A DNA stretch of 64,000 bases from Nocardioides terrae (lineage in GTDB: Bacteria; Actinomycetota; Actinomycetes; Propionibacteriales; Nocardioidaceae): assembly GCF_900112345.1 (NCBI RefSeq), contig NZ_FOLB01000009.1:1-64000 (forward strand), given 5' to 3'. Position numbers and translations under genes: made by a program. Shown here piece by piece: positions 52,140 to 61,356 of this stretch. The notes beneath the pieces are model-generated. The model worked only from the letters and a program-made list of their open reading frames with translations. It was not told the DNA's origin and made no database searches. Numbering within the stretch: position 1 is the stretch's first letter; the number at the start of each line of letters is the position of its first letter.

Positions 52140-53159
52140 CTACCCGCCCGCCCGGGCGTCGTGCGCCGGCGCCTTCTCGGTCTGGGTGAACCAGTACAGG
52201 CCGACGAGCGGCGGGAGGACGAGGACCGCGGCGCACCCGACGGCGACCAGGAGGCCGACGAGGGTGGCGTGCGCTCCACCCGCGTCGTCGATCTTGACCT
52301 CGTCGACGAGCAGCCACGGGTACTGGCCCACTCCCCAGCCGGCGATGACGGTGGCGACGGCGAGCAGCGCGGCCACCCGGGCGATGCCGAACCGGTGCAG
52401 CCAGAGCAGCGCCAGCGTGGCGAGCCCGGCGAGGCCGGAGACGACGATGAGCGGCGCGGCCCGGTGCTTCAGCCCGTCCGCGAGGGTGGGGGCGTCGTTC
52501 TGCAGCGGGACGAGCGCGACGAACACGAGCAGGCCGGTGAGGATGCCGATGCTCAGCGTGCGCACCCGCAACGAGTGCACCAGGCCCGGGTGGCCGGTCC
52601 GCTCGGCGTCGGCGCACAGGAAGACCCCGGCCAGGAAGGCGCAGGTGCCGACGGCGATGCACCCGCCGAAGATCGAGGTCGGGTTCAGCCAGGACGACCA
52701 CCGGTCGCCGTACCCGTCGGCCGGCACCCGGCCCGAGGCGATCCCTCCCGCAACCGTGCCGAGGAAGAACGGCGTGATGAGCGACGAGCCGGCGAAGGTC
52801 GCGCCGTACAGCCGGGCCTGCCCGACCGAGGGTGCGTACTTGCGGAACGCGAAGGCGGCGCCGCGCAGCACGATGCCGGCCAGCGCCAGCACGAGCGGCA
52901 CGAACAGCGTTGTCGTGACGGCGGCGAAGGTGGTCGGGAAGCCGGTCCACCACGTGACGAGGCAGAAGATCAGCCAGACGTGGTTGGCCTCCCACACCGG
53001 ACCGATGCTGTGGTCGACGAGGCTGCGCATCTCGGCGCCGCTCTCGGGTCCGCCGGCGGTGAGATCGAAGAAGCCCGAGCCGAAGTCGGCGCCGCCGAAG
53101 AGGGCGTAGGCCATCACGCCGACGAAGAGCGCGGCAGCGACGGCGATCTCCAACGTCAT
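52140..53159 (-). CDS. cydB: Cytochrome bd oxidase subunit II
   Basis: A 339-residue membrane protein with about eight or nine helices. FGGADFGSGFFDLTAGG and GPVWEANHVWLIFCLVTWWT are the hallmark CydB segments; NPTSIFGGCIAVGTCAFLAG and VGQYPWLLVDEVKI follow. With CydA it forms the quinol-oxidising, oxygen-reducing bd oxidase of the cytoplasmic membrane. It overlaps cydA by 4 bp. No cydDC transporter genes are in the window. Confidence 0.93.
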   Translation of the reverse strand: MTLEIAVAAALFVGVMAYALFGGADFGSGFFDLTAGGPESGAEMRSLVDHSIGPVWEANHVWLIFCLVTWWTGFPTTFAAVTTTLFVPLVLALAGIVLRGAAFAFRKYAPSVGQARLYGATFAGSSLITPFFLGTVAGGIASGRVPADGYGDRWSSWLNPTSIFGGCIAVGTCAFLAGVFLCADAERTGHPGLVHSLRVRTLSIGILTGLLVFVALVPLQNDAPTLADGLKHRAAPLIVVSGLAGLATLALLWLHRFGIARVAALLAVATVIAGWGVGQYPWLLVDEVKIDDAGGAHATLVGLLVAVGCAAVLVLPPLVGLYWFTQTEKAPAHDARAGG

Positions 53160-54538
53160 CGGGCGACCTCCTCCGGCGCCGGCCCGTAGGGGCTCGGCAG
53201 GTCCTCCTCGCCGGCCCGCCAGCGGCGGGTCATCGAGCGGATGACGACGACGGCGCCGATCGTCATGCCGAGGTAGACCACCGCCACCCCGGAGAAGACC
53301 CACCACAGTCCGGGATTGTCGCCGGCCGCGTCGACGGTGCGGAGGATGCCGTAGACGGTCCACGGCTGTCGGCCGACCTCCGTGGCGACCCAGCCGCACT
53401 CGAGGGCGAGCACCGCCAACGGCCCCGCCAGCACCATGCCGCACAGCGCCCACCGGTGCGCGAGCAGGTCGCGACCGCGCCACCGGGCGAACCAGTAGAC
53501 GACGACGGCCAGGGCCAGCGCCGTCCCGATGCCGATCATCCCCTGGAAGGCGAGGTGCGTCGTGTTCACCGGCGGCAGCTCGTCGGCGGGGAAGGACTCC
53601 AGGCCGCGCACCGGCTTGTGGAAGGAGCCGCGCGCGATGAAGGAGCCCCAGCGAGGGATCGAGAGGTACCAGCGTGGCTCGCCGTCGACGAGGATGCCGC
53701 CGATGTGGAGCGGCGCCGGGTTCTCGGTGGTCACGTCCAGCTCGAAGGCGGCCAGCTTGGCCGGCTGGATCGTGCCCAGCGCCATGCCGAGCACGTGGCC
53801 GACGATCGGCTGGAGGATCGCCGCGACGGAGGCGAAGCCGAAGGGCACCATCAGCCCGATCCGGTGCAGGTCGTCGCGGCGTCCGCGCAGGATGCCGGTG
53901 GCGTAGACCGCTGCGACGACGAACCCGACCAGCATGTAGGCGCCCAGCCACATGTGGGCGAACTGCAGCAGGGCGCGCGAGTTGAACAGCACATGCCACG
54001 GCTGCACGTCGGTGACCTCACCATCGCCCGTGAGCGTGAAGCCGGTCGGCATGTTCATCCAGGTGTTGACGGCGATGACGCAGTAGGTGCCGAACACGCC
54101 CGCGGCCATCATCGGCACGAGCGCCGCCAGGTGCCAGCGCGGCGGCAGCCGGTCCCAGCCGTAGAGGTAGATGCCCAGGAAGATCGCCTCGGTGAAGAAC
54201 GAGAGCCCTTCGAACGCGAAGGGCAGACCGAGCACGTCACCGAAGCCGCCCATCAGCCCCGGCCACAGCAGACCCATCTCGAAGCTGAGGACCGTCCCGG
54301 AGACCGCGCCGATCGCGAAGAGCACCGCCGCCACCTTGGACCACCGCTTGGCGAGCCGCAGCGCGGTCTCGTCCCCTCGGATCCCGTGCCGGTGCACCAC
54401 GAAGATCATCGCCGGGAACGCGACGCCGAAGGCCGCGAGGATGATGTGCCACCCGAGGGAGAGGGCCATCTGCTCGCGCGCGGGCAGCAGACCGGCCGGC
54501 TCGGCGACCAAGGCCCACACGCCCATCGAGAGGGTCAC
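53156..54538 (-). CDS. cydA: Cytochrome bd oxidase subunit I
   Basis: A 460-residue haem-carrying subunit. MALSLGWHIILAAFGVAFPA has the haem histidine, VNTWMNMPTGF and ALLQFAHMWLGAYMLVG are conserved, and CGWVATEVGRQPWTVYGIL contains the GRQPW quinol-site motif; the Q-loop is short. The GTG at 54538 overlaps the upstream gene's TGA by 3 bases and is preferred to the ATG at 54526. The bd oxidase keeps respiration at low oxygen or under oxidative or nitrosative stress. Confidence 0.93.
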   Translation of the reverse strand: MTLSMGVWALVAEPAGLLPAREQMALSLGWHIILAAFGVAFPAMIFVVHRHGIRGDETALRLAKRWSKVAAVLFAIGAVSGTVLSFEMGLLWPGLMGGFGDVLGLPFAFEGLSFFTEAIFLGIYLYGWDRLPPRWHLAALVPMMAAGVFGTYCVIAVNTWMNMPTGFTLTGDGEVTDVQPWHVLFNSRALLQFAHMWLGAYMLVGFVVAAVYATGILRGRRDDLHRIGLMVPFGFASVAAILQPIVGHVLGMALGTIQPAKLAAFELDVTTENPAPLHIGGILVDGEPRWYLSIPRWGSFIARGSFHKPVRGLESFPADELPPVNTTHLAFQGMIGIGTALALAVVVYWFARWRGRDLLAHRWALCGMVLAGPLAVLALECGWVATEVGRQPWTVYGILRTVDAAGDNPGLWWVFSGVAVVYLGMTIGAVVVIRSMTRRWRAGEEDLPSPYGPAPEEVAR

Positions 54539-55116
54539 CGTCCGCGCAGGCGGCGTAGGACGGCCCGGGTGCCCAGTGCCGCGCCCAGTGCTCCTGCCGC
54601 CCACGGGCCGGCCACCACGGCCGGGTCGAGCACCTGGTGGCGCCAGTCGGAGCGGCCCCGGCGCGACGCGACCGGGTGGCCGGTGAGCTCGGACCGGAGG
54701 CCCGACTCGACCGCGGGGTTGTTCGGGTGACGACTCATCACGGACCCCAGGGTGCTCTCCACGACGTCCACCCGGTCGGCCGCCATCAGCAGCAGCCAGT
54801 GGGCGGCCCGACCCTCGCTGAAGCGACGGTAGGCGTAGCGGCGTACGACGCCGGACACCCCCTTGGTCGGACAGCTCGTGCCGAAGACCGGGGTGACTAT
54901 CGCGTGCTCGATCGAGCGCTCCCGGCCTGCGGCGTCCTCCTGCCGGTCGGGGAACGCCCACCGAGCACCGGAGGCGCCCGGGTCGTACCGCTCCCGGGGC
55001 ACGGCCGGCCGGTCGGCGGGATCGAGGTCCGCACCCCACCCGGGGATGCGGGCGCGCAGCTGGTCGCTGGTCTCGCGCGGCTGCGGCTTGTCGGCGACGT
55101 ACGGCGTGTGGCTCAT
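54535..55116 (-). CDS. Unknown protein coupled to cydAB, 193 aa
   Basis: From ATG 55116 (RBS GGAGGAG), MSHTPYVADKPQPRETSDQL opens a soluble protein; middle segments are FGTSCPTKGVSGVVRRYAYR and HWLLLMAADRVDVVESTLGS, and a weak hydrophobic helix with basic end (AAGALGAALGTRAVLRRLRG) closes it. No family recognised. Its stop overlaps the cydA start, so it is made with the oxidase; an assembly or membrane-associated partner is a guess. Confidence 0.72.
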   Translation of the reverse strand: MSHTPYVADKPQPRETSDQLRARIPGWGADLDPADRPAVPRERYDPGASGARWAFPDRQEDAAGRERSIEHAIVTPVFGTSCPTKGVSGVVRRYAYRRFSEGRAAHWLLLMAADRVDVVESTLGSVMSRHPNNPAVESGLRSELTGHPVASRRGRSDWRHQVLDPAVVAGPWAAGALGAALGTRAVLRRLRGR

Positions 55117-55127
55117 GGCTCCTCCGT

Positions 55128-56276
55128 TCACGCGCCCTCGGGCACGACCAGGGTCTTGATGCAGCCGTCGAGCTTGGCCGAGAACATGTGGTAGCCCTCG
55201 GCGATGTGCTCGAGCGGGATCCGGTGGGTCACGATGTCGCTGGGCTTGAGGTAGCCGTTGCGGATGTGCTCGAAGAGGCGCGGCCACTGCCGCTTGACCG
55301 GACACTGGTTCATCCGCAGCGTCAGACCCTTGTTGAGGGCGTCGCCGAACTTCACCGCGCTGAAGATCGGACCGTAGGCGCCCATCACCGAGACGGTACC
55401 GCCCTTCCGGACGCTGTCGATGGCCCAGTTCAGGGCGGTCGGGGACCCGCCCTGCATCTTCAGCTTGGTGCCTGTCACCAGCTGGGTCAGGTTGCCGTCG
55501 GCCTCGGCGCCCACCGCGTCGATCACCACGTCGGCACCGAGGTAGTCGGTCTCCTTCTTGAGCCGGACCACCACATCGGGCGTCTCCCGGAAGCTGATGG
55601 TCTCCGCGTAGGCGAAGGTGCGCGCCTTCTCCAGGCGCTCCGGGACCTGGTCGACCACGATCACGCGGCCGGCGCCCATCAGCCACGCCGAGCGGGCGGC
55701 GTAGAGGCCCACGGGGCCCGCGCCGAGGACGACGACGGTGTCCCCCTCGCGGATGTCGCCCAGCTGGGCGCCGAAGTAGCCGGTGGCGAGCGCGTCGGTC
55801 AGCAGGACGGCGTCCTCGTCCTCCATCCAGTCCGGGATCACGGCCGGCCCGACGTCGGCGAACGGCACCCGCACGAACTCGGCCTGCCCGCCGTCGTACC
55901 CGCCGCAGGTGTGCGAGTAGCCGTAGATGCCGCCCACGGCGGTGGCGTTCGGGTTCACGTTGTGGCAGTTGGAGTAGAGCCCGCGCGCGCAGAAGTAGCA
56001 GGACCCGCAGTAGACGTTGAACGGCACCATCACCCGGTCGCCGACCTTCAGGTTCTGCACGGAGCCGCCGACCTCGTGGACGACCCCGATGAACTCGTGG
56101 CCGAACGTGTGGCCGACCCGCGTGTCCGGCATCATCCCGTGGTAGAGGTGCAGATCGGACCCGCAGATCGCGGCCAGCTTGACCTGGATGATCGCATCGT
56201 TGGGGTGCTCGATGCGCGGCATCGGCTTCTCCTCGACACGGATGCGGTAGGGCCCGCGGTAGACCATCGCTCGCAT
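55128..56276 (-). CDS. Zinc alcohol dehydrogenase (formaldehyde dehydrogenase-like)
   Basis: A 382-residue medium-chain dehydrogenase of the glutathione-independent formaldehyde dehydrogenase-like group. Catalytic zinc: AAICGSDLHLYHG and FGHEFIG; structural zinc: four cysteines in YCGSCYFCARGLYSNC; NAD motif VVVLGAGPVGLYAARSAWLM. GIYGYSHTCGGYDGGQAEFV is typical of the subgroup. It oxidises alcohols or aldehydes with NAD. Eleven bp upstream of the cyd-linked gene, so the dehydrogenase likely leads the cyd transcript and may supply reducing power. Confidence 0.88.
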   Translation of the reverse strand: MRAMVYRGPYRIRVEEKPMPRIEHPNDAIIQVKLAAICGSDLHLYHGMMPDTRVGHTFGHEFIGVVHEVGGSVQNLKVGDRVMVPFNVYCGSCYFCARGLYSNCHNVNPNATAVGGIYGYSHTCGGYDGGQAEFVRVPFADVGPAVIPDWMEDEDAVLLTDALATGYFGAQLGDIREGDTVVVLGAGPVGLYAARSAWLMGAGRVIVVDQVPERLEKARTFAYAETISFRETPDVVVRLKKETDYLGADVVIDAVGAEADGNLTQLVTGTKLKMQGGSPTALNWAIDSVRKGGTVSVMGAYGPIFSAVKFGDALNKGLTLRMNQCPVKRQWPRLFEHIRNGYLKPSDIVTHRIPLEHIAEGYHMFSAKLDGCIKTLVVPEGA

Positions 56277-56538
56277 GGCGGAACTCCCTCAACCTCGGTG
56301 ATCGAGGAGACCTCCAGCTCCTCGGCATGTGGATCGAGCAGCCGGTACCCCGGCACGGGTGGTGCCGACACGGCGCGTCCGCGTCCGTGTGTCAGTGCTT
56401 CGGCCTCTGGCCCACCTGGGCCCCGGGCCTGGCCCGAACTGACCAGGTCACCCGAGCCGAGATCGGGTGCCGGACGGGGATGGTGGTCGCTCACGATGAA
56501 GGTGGCACCCTTGGGCCACCGTCTCGGAGGAGCATCGC

Positions 56539-57267
56539 TTGATCATCCGCCCCGTCCTCGTGTCCGGCGCGACACCACCTGTCGTCGTCGACGAGCCGGC
56601 CGTCATCCACCTCGGCCGCCTCCGCTCGGTCCTGGTCCACGGCCTGCTGCTCGTGGGCGAGGTCGTCGTGATCCCGGGCGCGCTCCTCTACGCGCTCGTC
56701 GTCGCCGGCCACCCCATGCTCGGGCTGGTCTCGGTCCTCCTCTGGCGGGTCGGCTGCATCGGCACCCGGCTCGGTGGGGGCTCCCGCGTGCCCGCGACCT
56801 GCTGGCTGGCCTTCGGACTCTTCCTGACCCGGACCGTGGCCGGGCTGGTCGGCTCCTCGGTCGGCCTCTACCTGCTCGTGCCGACCGTCCTGTGCGCCGC
56901 CCAGGGGCTCTTCTTCCTCGGGTCCTCGCTGACGAAGCGGCCCGCGATGATGCGGCTCGCGACCGACTACGCCGGCCAGGTCCCGGACCACCCGGGCCTG
57001 CGGCGCCTCTTCGCCCAGCTCTCCAGCATCTGGGGCGGGGTCCACCTCGTCTGCGCCTGCGCCGGCGCCTGGGCGATCACGCTCTCCACCTCGCAGGCGG
57101 TCGCGCTCACCAGCGGGCTCGGCGTCGCCTGCACCGTCACGTCCATCGGCGGCTGCGTCGGCTGGGGCGTGTGGCGAGCGGCCCGGATCCCGGGCCTGCG
57201 CATCGTGTGCGGCGAGCGGCCGGTCGCGTCTCCCCCTCGGGTGGACGTGCTCCCGGCGGCCGCCTGA
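56539..57267 (+). CDS. VC0807-like membrane protein
   Basis: A 242-residue protein from a TTG at 56539, with GGAGG eight bases before. About six helices: SVLVHGLLLVGEVVVIPGAL, MLGLVSVLLWRVGCIGTRL, WLAFGLFLTRTVAGLVG, VGLYLLVPTVLCAAQGLFFL, GVHLVCACAGAWAITLS and CTVTSIGGCVGWGVWRAA. The layout with a cytoplasmic loop LTKRPAMMRLATDYAG resembles VC0807/septation-protein-A-like membrane proteins; role unknown. Divergent from the zinc dehydrogenase across 262 bp in which no other gene is seen. Confidence 0.72.
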   Translation: MIIRPVLVSGATPPVVVDEPAVIHLGRLRSVLVHGLLLVGEVVVIPGALLYALVVAGHPMLGLVSVLLWRVGCIGTRLGGGSRVPATCWLAFGLFLTRTVAGLVGSSVGLYLLVPTVLCAAQGLFFLGSSLTKRPAMMRLATDYAGQVPDHPGLRRLFAQLSSIWGGVHLVCACAGAWAITLSTSQAVALTSGLGVACTVTSIGGCVGWGVWRAARIPGLRIVCGERPVASPPRVDVLPAAA

Positions 57268-57293
57268 CGCTGCACCACGGGTCAACCCCGGGG

Positions 57294-57782
57294 TCAGGTC
57301 GGTCCGGTCTCCCGGCGGCGCGGCAGCGGATCGCGGCGCAGCAGCCGCGGGAGGTACGCCGCCCCCTCACCGCTGCCCGCGGCGACGTCTCCGGGGTTGG
57401 CGATGCCGCAGTGCTTGAGGGACAGGCAGCCGCACCCGATGCACGAGTCGAGTCCGTCGCGCAGCCGCTCGAGCGCCGCCATCTGCTCGTCCAGCCGGTT
57501 CCGCCAGTGCCGGGAGATCCGGTGCCAGTCCGACTTCGTCGGGGTCCGCTCCGCAGGCAGGCTGTCGAGCTCGGCGCGGATCTCCTCCAGGCTCAGGCCG
57601 ATGTTGCTCGCCGCCCGGATGAAGGCCAGTCGCCGCAGCACGCTGCGCCGGAACGTGCGCTGGCCGCCGGGCGACCGCTCGGCCCTGATCAGCCCCTGGC
57701 TCTCGTAGTAGCGCAGGGCCGACGCCGCGAAGCCGCTGCGTCGGGACACCTCCCCCATCGGGATGCGGTCCTGGGCGTCCAT
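57294..57782 (-). CDS. soxR: SoxR redox-sensitive MerR-type regulator
   Basis: A 162-residue MerR-family regulator. MGEVSRRSGFAASALRYYES is the helix-turn-helix and wing start; the dimerisation helix spans about 85-112; C114, C117, C119 and C125 in CIGCGCLSLKHC are the [2Fe-2S] ligands. SoxR is activated by redox-cycling compounds and acts on a promoter with a long spacer. It is divergent from the SDR gene with the SoxR box between. The extra C-terminal 35 residues are basic. Confidence 0.93.
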   Translation of the reverse strand: MDAQDRIPMGEVSRRSGFAASALRYYESQGLIRAERSPGGQRTFRRSVLRRLAFIRAASNIGLSLEEIRAELDSLPAERTPTKSDWHRISRHWRNRLDEQMAALERLRDGLDSCIGCGCLSLKHCGIANPGDVAAGSGEGAAYLPRLLRRDPLPRRRETGPT

Positions 57783-57806
57783 GAGATTTCTCCGATCGAC
57801 CCTTGA

Positions 57807-57826
57807 ACTCAAGTTCACTTGAACTT
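57807..57826. promoter_or_regulatory. SoxR box
   Basis: ACTCAAGTTCACTTGAACTT contains CAAGT-TC-ACTTG, close to the classical SoxR site CCTCAAGTTAACTTGAGG. It fills the 57-bp gap between soxR (57782) and the SDR gene (57840), so one site serves both. The SDR start is close behind, suggesting a very short or absent leader. Confidence 0.8.
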
Positions 57827-57839
57827 GAAGCATAGGCGC

Positions 57840-58538
57840 ATGACCTCGATCCAAGGAACCCCAGTGGCCGTCGTGACCGGCGGCTCCGCCGGCCTCGGCC
57901 TGGCCCTCATCCGCCACCTCACCCAGAACGGCTGGCACGTCGTCACGGACGCGCGCGACGGGGAGCGGCTGACCGCCGCCGTCGCGGCCCTTCCCCGCGT
58001 GGCCGCCGTCGTCGGCGACGTGCGTGACCCCCGGCACCAGGAGCAGCTCGCAGCGGAGGTACGCCGGCACGGCCGGCTCGACCTCCTCGTCCACAACGCC
58101 AGCAAGCTCGGCCCGATGCTGCCGTTGGCCGACGTCCTACCTGGACAGCTCGAGGAGGTCCTCGCCACCAACGTGCTCGCCCCGCTCGCGCTCACCCGGC
58201 GCCTGCTCCCCCAGCTGCGCGGGGCCGGCGGCTCCCTCGTGGGCATCTCCAGCGACGCCGCCGTCGAGCACTACCCGACCTGGGGCACGTACGCCGCCAG
58301 CAAGGCGGCCCTCGACCACCTGGTCCTCACCCTGGCCGCGGAGAACGGCCTGCGCGGGTACGCCGTCGACCCGGGCGACCTCCGCACGGCGATGCACCAG
58401 CGGGCCTTCCCCGGCGAGGACATCTCCGACCGCCCGCTGCCCGAGACCGTCGTCCCGCACCTGCTCGCGCTGGTCACCGGAGGCGGCCCCTCCGGGCGCT
58501 ACCGCGTCGCCGACCTCGTCGCGGAGGTCGCCCGATGA
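57840..58538 (+). CDS. Short-chain dehydrogenase/reductase
   Basis: A 232-residue classical SDR. VAVVTGGSAGLGLALIRHLT has the TGxxxGxG motif, LLVHNASKLGP the NAG-like motif, SLVGISSDAAVEHYPTWGTY with AASKAALDHL the Ser-Tyr-Lys catalytic set. SoxR targets in actinobacteria are often SDRs and monooxygenases acting on quinone-like redox-active compounds, which fits its position behind the SoxR box. Overlaps the queA-like gene by 4 bp. Confidence 0.87.
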   Translation: MTSIQGTPVAVVTGGSAGLGLALIRHLTQNGWHVVTDARDGERLTAAVAALPRVAAVVGDVRDPRHQEQLAAEVRRHGRLDLLVHNASKLGPMLPLADVLPGQLEEVLATNVLAPLALTRRLLPQLRGAGGSLVGISSDAAVEHYPTWGTYAASKAALDHLVLTLAAENGLRGYAVDPGDLRTAMHQRAFPGEDISDRPLPETVVPHLLALVTGGGPSGRYRVADLVAEVAR

Positions 58539-59605
58539 CGCTCCTCTCCGAGCAGCCGGCCATCCGGTTCCCGGCTCCTGACGACACCACCGCCCCGGCA
58601 CCTGCCGAATGGCGCGGGTACGCCCGCGACGAGGTGAGGCTGCTCGTCGCCGACCGCACCGGCGTCGTGCACACCCGCTTCCGCAGCATCGCCGACCACC
58701 TCGACCGCGGCGACCTGCTCGTCGTCAACGACTCCGCGACCGAGCCACGCGAGCTCGACGCGGTCCTCAGCGGACGGGGACCGGTCGTCCTCCACCTCGC
58801 CGACCGGCTGCGTGACGGTGAGTGGGCGGTGGAGCTGCGGACGGCTCCGGACGCCCGCCGCGCGGTGCTCGACGCGGGCGAGGGCGACGTGGTCACGGCC
58901 GCGGGCCTGCGACTGACGCTCACGGCGGCGTACCCGGACCGTCCCTCCTCGCCGACCGGGCGCGGGAACCGGCTCTGGCGTGCCACGGTCGCCGGCGACG
59001 TCGCTGCAGCGATACGGCAGCACGGGCGACCGATCGCCTACGGCTACCTGGACCGGCGCTACCCCCTCGACGCCTACCAGTCGGTCTTCGGCGTGCGGCC
59101 GGGTAGCGCGGAGATGCCGTCGGCGGCGCGGCCGTTCACGGCGGACCTGGTCGCCACCCTCGTTGCACGGGGCGTCCAGATCGCACCCGTCACGCTGCAC
59201 ACCGGGGTCTCCTCCCAGGAGGCGGGCGAGGCGCCGGCACCGGAGTGGTTCGAGGTGACCGCGACCACCGCCCGGATCGTGCGCGAGACCAAGAGCGCCG
59301 GCGGACGGGTGGTCGCGGTCGGGACGACGGTCACCCGCGCGTTGGAGTCCGCGGTCGTCCGCCGCGGGCGCACCGGCACCACGGTGCGGGCCGCGCGCGG
59401 GTGGACCGACCGGGTGGTCACCCCGCGGCAGCCGCCTGTCGTCGTCGACGGCCTGATCACCGGCTGGCACGACCCGCACGCCTCGCACCTCCTGCTCGTG
59501 GAGGCGGTCGCCGGCCGGGCGCTCACCCAGCGCGCCTACGACGAGGCGGTCGCCGCCGGCTACCTCTGGCACGAGTTCGGCGACGCCGCCCTGCTGCTGC
59601 CCTGA
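58535..59605 (+). CDS. queA: QueA-like S-adenosylmethionine:tRNA ribosyltransferase-isomerase
   Basis: A 356-residue QueA-family protein. RTGVVHTRFRSIADHLDRGD and LLVVNDSATEPREL open the fold; RPIAYGYLDRRYPLDAYQSV and GSAEMPSAARPFTADLVATL are the usual conserved blocks, and VTLHTGVSSQEAGEAPAPEW matches the H-x-G segment. QueA makes epoxyqueuosine in tRNA, but no tgt, queG or queC-F is visible here, and the gene is coupled to a SoxR-controlled SDR. The usual NDT motif reads NDS. A different substrate is possible. Confidence 0.83.
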   Translation: MTLLSEQPAIRFPAPDDTTAPAPAEWRGYARDEVRLLVADRTGVVHTRFRSIADHLDRGDLLVVNDSATEPRELDAVLSGRGPVVLHLADRLRDGEWAVELRTAPDARRAVLDAGEGDVVTAAGLRLTLTAAYPDRPSSPTGRGNRLWRATVAGDVAAAIRQHGRPIAYGYLDRRYPLDAYQSVFGVRPGSAEMPSAARPFTADLVATLVARGVQIAPVTLHTGVSSQEAGEAPAPEWFEVTATTARIVRETKSAGGRVVAVGTTVTRALESAVVRRGRTGTTVRAARGWTDRVVTPRQPPVVVDGLITGWHDPHASHLLLVEAVAGRALTQRAYDEAVAAGYLWHEFGDAALLLP

Positions 59606-59734
59606 CCCCCGGTCACCGGCCGGGAGATCGGCCCTTCCCGAGGATCTCGCCGGCACACCCTCCCCAGCACGTGCGCGGCGACATACCCTCGGCGTGACCG
59701 GTGAGGAGCCGGCGCCGGGCGAGAGGACGCAGCC

Positions 59735-61222
59735 ATGACCAGCGCACAGACGGACCGCAGCGTACGGACGGGACTGTTCATCGGAGGCGAGGAGCGCTTC
59801 ACCGGCGCGGTCCTCGAGATCGTCGACCCGGCCAGGCCCGGCATCGTCGTCGGCGAGGCTGCCGCAGCGTCACCGGGCGACGTCGCGGATGCGGTGGCGG
59901 CAGCGAAGGGCGCCTATCCGGGCTGGGCGGCCCTGTCCGTGCGGGAGCGGGCCGACGCCATGGCCGCGGCGATCGCCGACATCGCCGCCGACCGCGACAC
60001 CGACGCCGAGATCCTGTCCCAGGAGAACGGCAAGGTCCGGATGGAGGCGTGGGTCGACGCCCTGGTCTTCGAGATCCGGTGGCAGCTCGCGCTCGCGCTG
60101 GCCGACGAGGTCGAGGAGGGCAAGGTGCTCGAGCCGGCGCCGGGCATCCCGGTGACGACACAGGTGAGCCACCAGCCGCTCGGCGTGGTCACGATCATCG
60201 TCCCGTTCAACTGGCCGATCGCGATCCTCGGCGCCTCCCTGCCGCACGCGCTCCTCGCGGGCAACGCCGTCATCGTGAAGCCGCCGCCCTCCGCCCCGCT
60301 CGCGACCAGCCGGGTGGTGCAGCGCGTCGCCGAGAAGCTCCCGCCGGGCGTGCTCAACGTGGTGAACGGCCGCGACGAGGACATGAGCGGCCTCATCCAG
60401 AGCACCGACGTCGCGAAGGTGTGCTTCACCGGCAGCGTCAACGGCGGCAAGCGGATCATGGAGATGGCAGCGAGGACGCTGACCCGGGTGACGCTCGAGC
60501 TCGGCGGCAACGACGCGGCGATCTTCACCGAGGACGCCGTGCTCGACGACAAGCACCTGGACCGGCTCTTCGCGGCGGTCTACGACACCACCGGACAGAT
60601 CTGCATGAACGCCAAGCGGGTCTACGTCCACCGCTCCCGGATGCAGGAGCTCGTCGCGGGGCTGGAGAGCCGGCTGGCGCAGGTGCGGCTCGGCCACGGC
60701 CTCGACGAAGGCACCACCATGGGACCGCTCCACCAGAGCGCCCAGAAGGCCTTCGTCGACGAGATCGTCCAGGAGGCCAAGGACGCCGGCGCCGACGTAC
60801 GCGAGTTCGGAGAGCTGCCCGGCGGCAAGCTCGCGGGCGGCAACTTCGTGCGCCCGGCGATCGTGGTCGATCCCGACCCCGGCCTGCGGGTCGTCACCCA
60901 GGAACAGTTCGGCCCGGTGATCCCGGTCCTGCCCTTCGACACCGAGGAGGAGGCCATCGCCGCGGCGAACGACAGCTGGGGCGGCCTCTGCGGCTCGGTG
61001 TGGACGGCGGATCCGGAGACCGCCCAGCGGATCGCGTCCCGGCTCGTCTGCGGCTACGTCTGGGTCAACGACCACGGCGCCACCCGCCTCGACCTGCGCG
61101 CACCGTTCGGCGGGATGAAGCAGTCCGGCATGGGCCGCGAGCAGGGCATCGAGGGCGTTCGCGCCTTCCAGGACAGCCGTGCGATCGCCACCCTCGACGA
61201 GGCGGCCGTGGCGGCGCACTGA
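59735..61222 (+). CDS. Aldehyde dehydrogenase family protein
   Basis: A 495-residue NAD(P)-dependent aldehyde dehydrogenase. PFNWPIAILGASLPHALLAG and GNAVIVKPPPSAPLA bind the cofactor, VTLELGGNDAAIF has the general base glutamate, and TTGQICMNAKRVYV the catalytic cysteine (about 290). FGGMKQSGMGREQGIEGVRA is the C-terminal signature. It oxidises an aldehyde to the acid. The gene has its own 130-bp upstream gap and may also join the SDR-queA transcript. Substrate not assignable. Confidence 0.9.
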   Translation: MTSAQTDRSVRTGLFIGGEERFTGAVLEIVDPARPGIVVGEAAAASPGDVADAVAAAKGAYPGWAALSVRERADAMAAAIADIAADRDTDAEILSQENGKVRMEAWVDALVFEIRWQLALALADEVEEGKVLEPAPGIPVTTQVSHQPLGVVTIIVPFNWPIAILGASLPHALLAGNAVIVKPPPSAPLATSRVVQRVAEKLPPGVLNVVNGRDEDMSGLIQSTDVAKVCFTGSVNGGKRIMEMAARTLTRVTLELGGNDAAIFTEDAVLDDKHLDRLFAAVYDTTGQICMNAKRVYVHRSRMQELVAGLESRLAQVRLGHGLDEGTTMGPLHQSAQKAFVDEIVQEAKDAGADVREFGELPGGKLAGGNFVRPAIVVDPDPGLRVVTQEQFGPVIPVLPFDTEEEAIAAANDSWGGLCGSVWTADPETAQRIASRLVCGYVWVNDHGATRLDLRAPFGGMKQSGMGREQGIEGVRAFQDSRAIATLDEAAVAAH

Positions 61223-61356
61223 CCGGACCATCGCCGGACGGTCGGGGACCGCGCGCAATCCTCAGCTCGGCGGCACCCGGGCCGATGGAGCCTGGTGAGC
61301 AGCCCCCTCGGGACCGGGCCGCACAGGGAACCTCACCGAACGGACGGACCCGCGAG

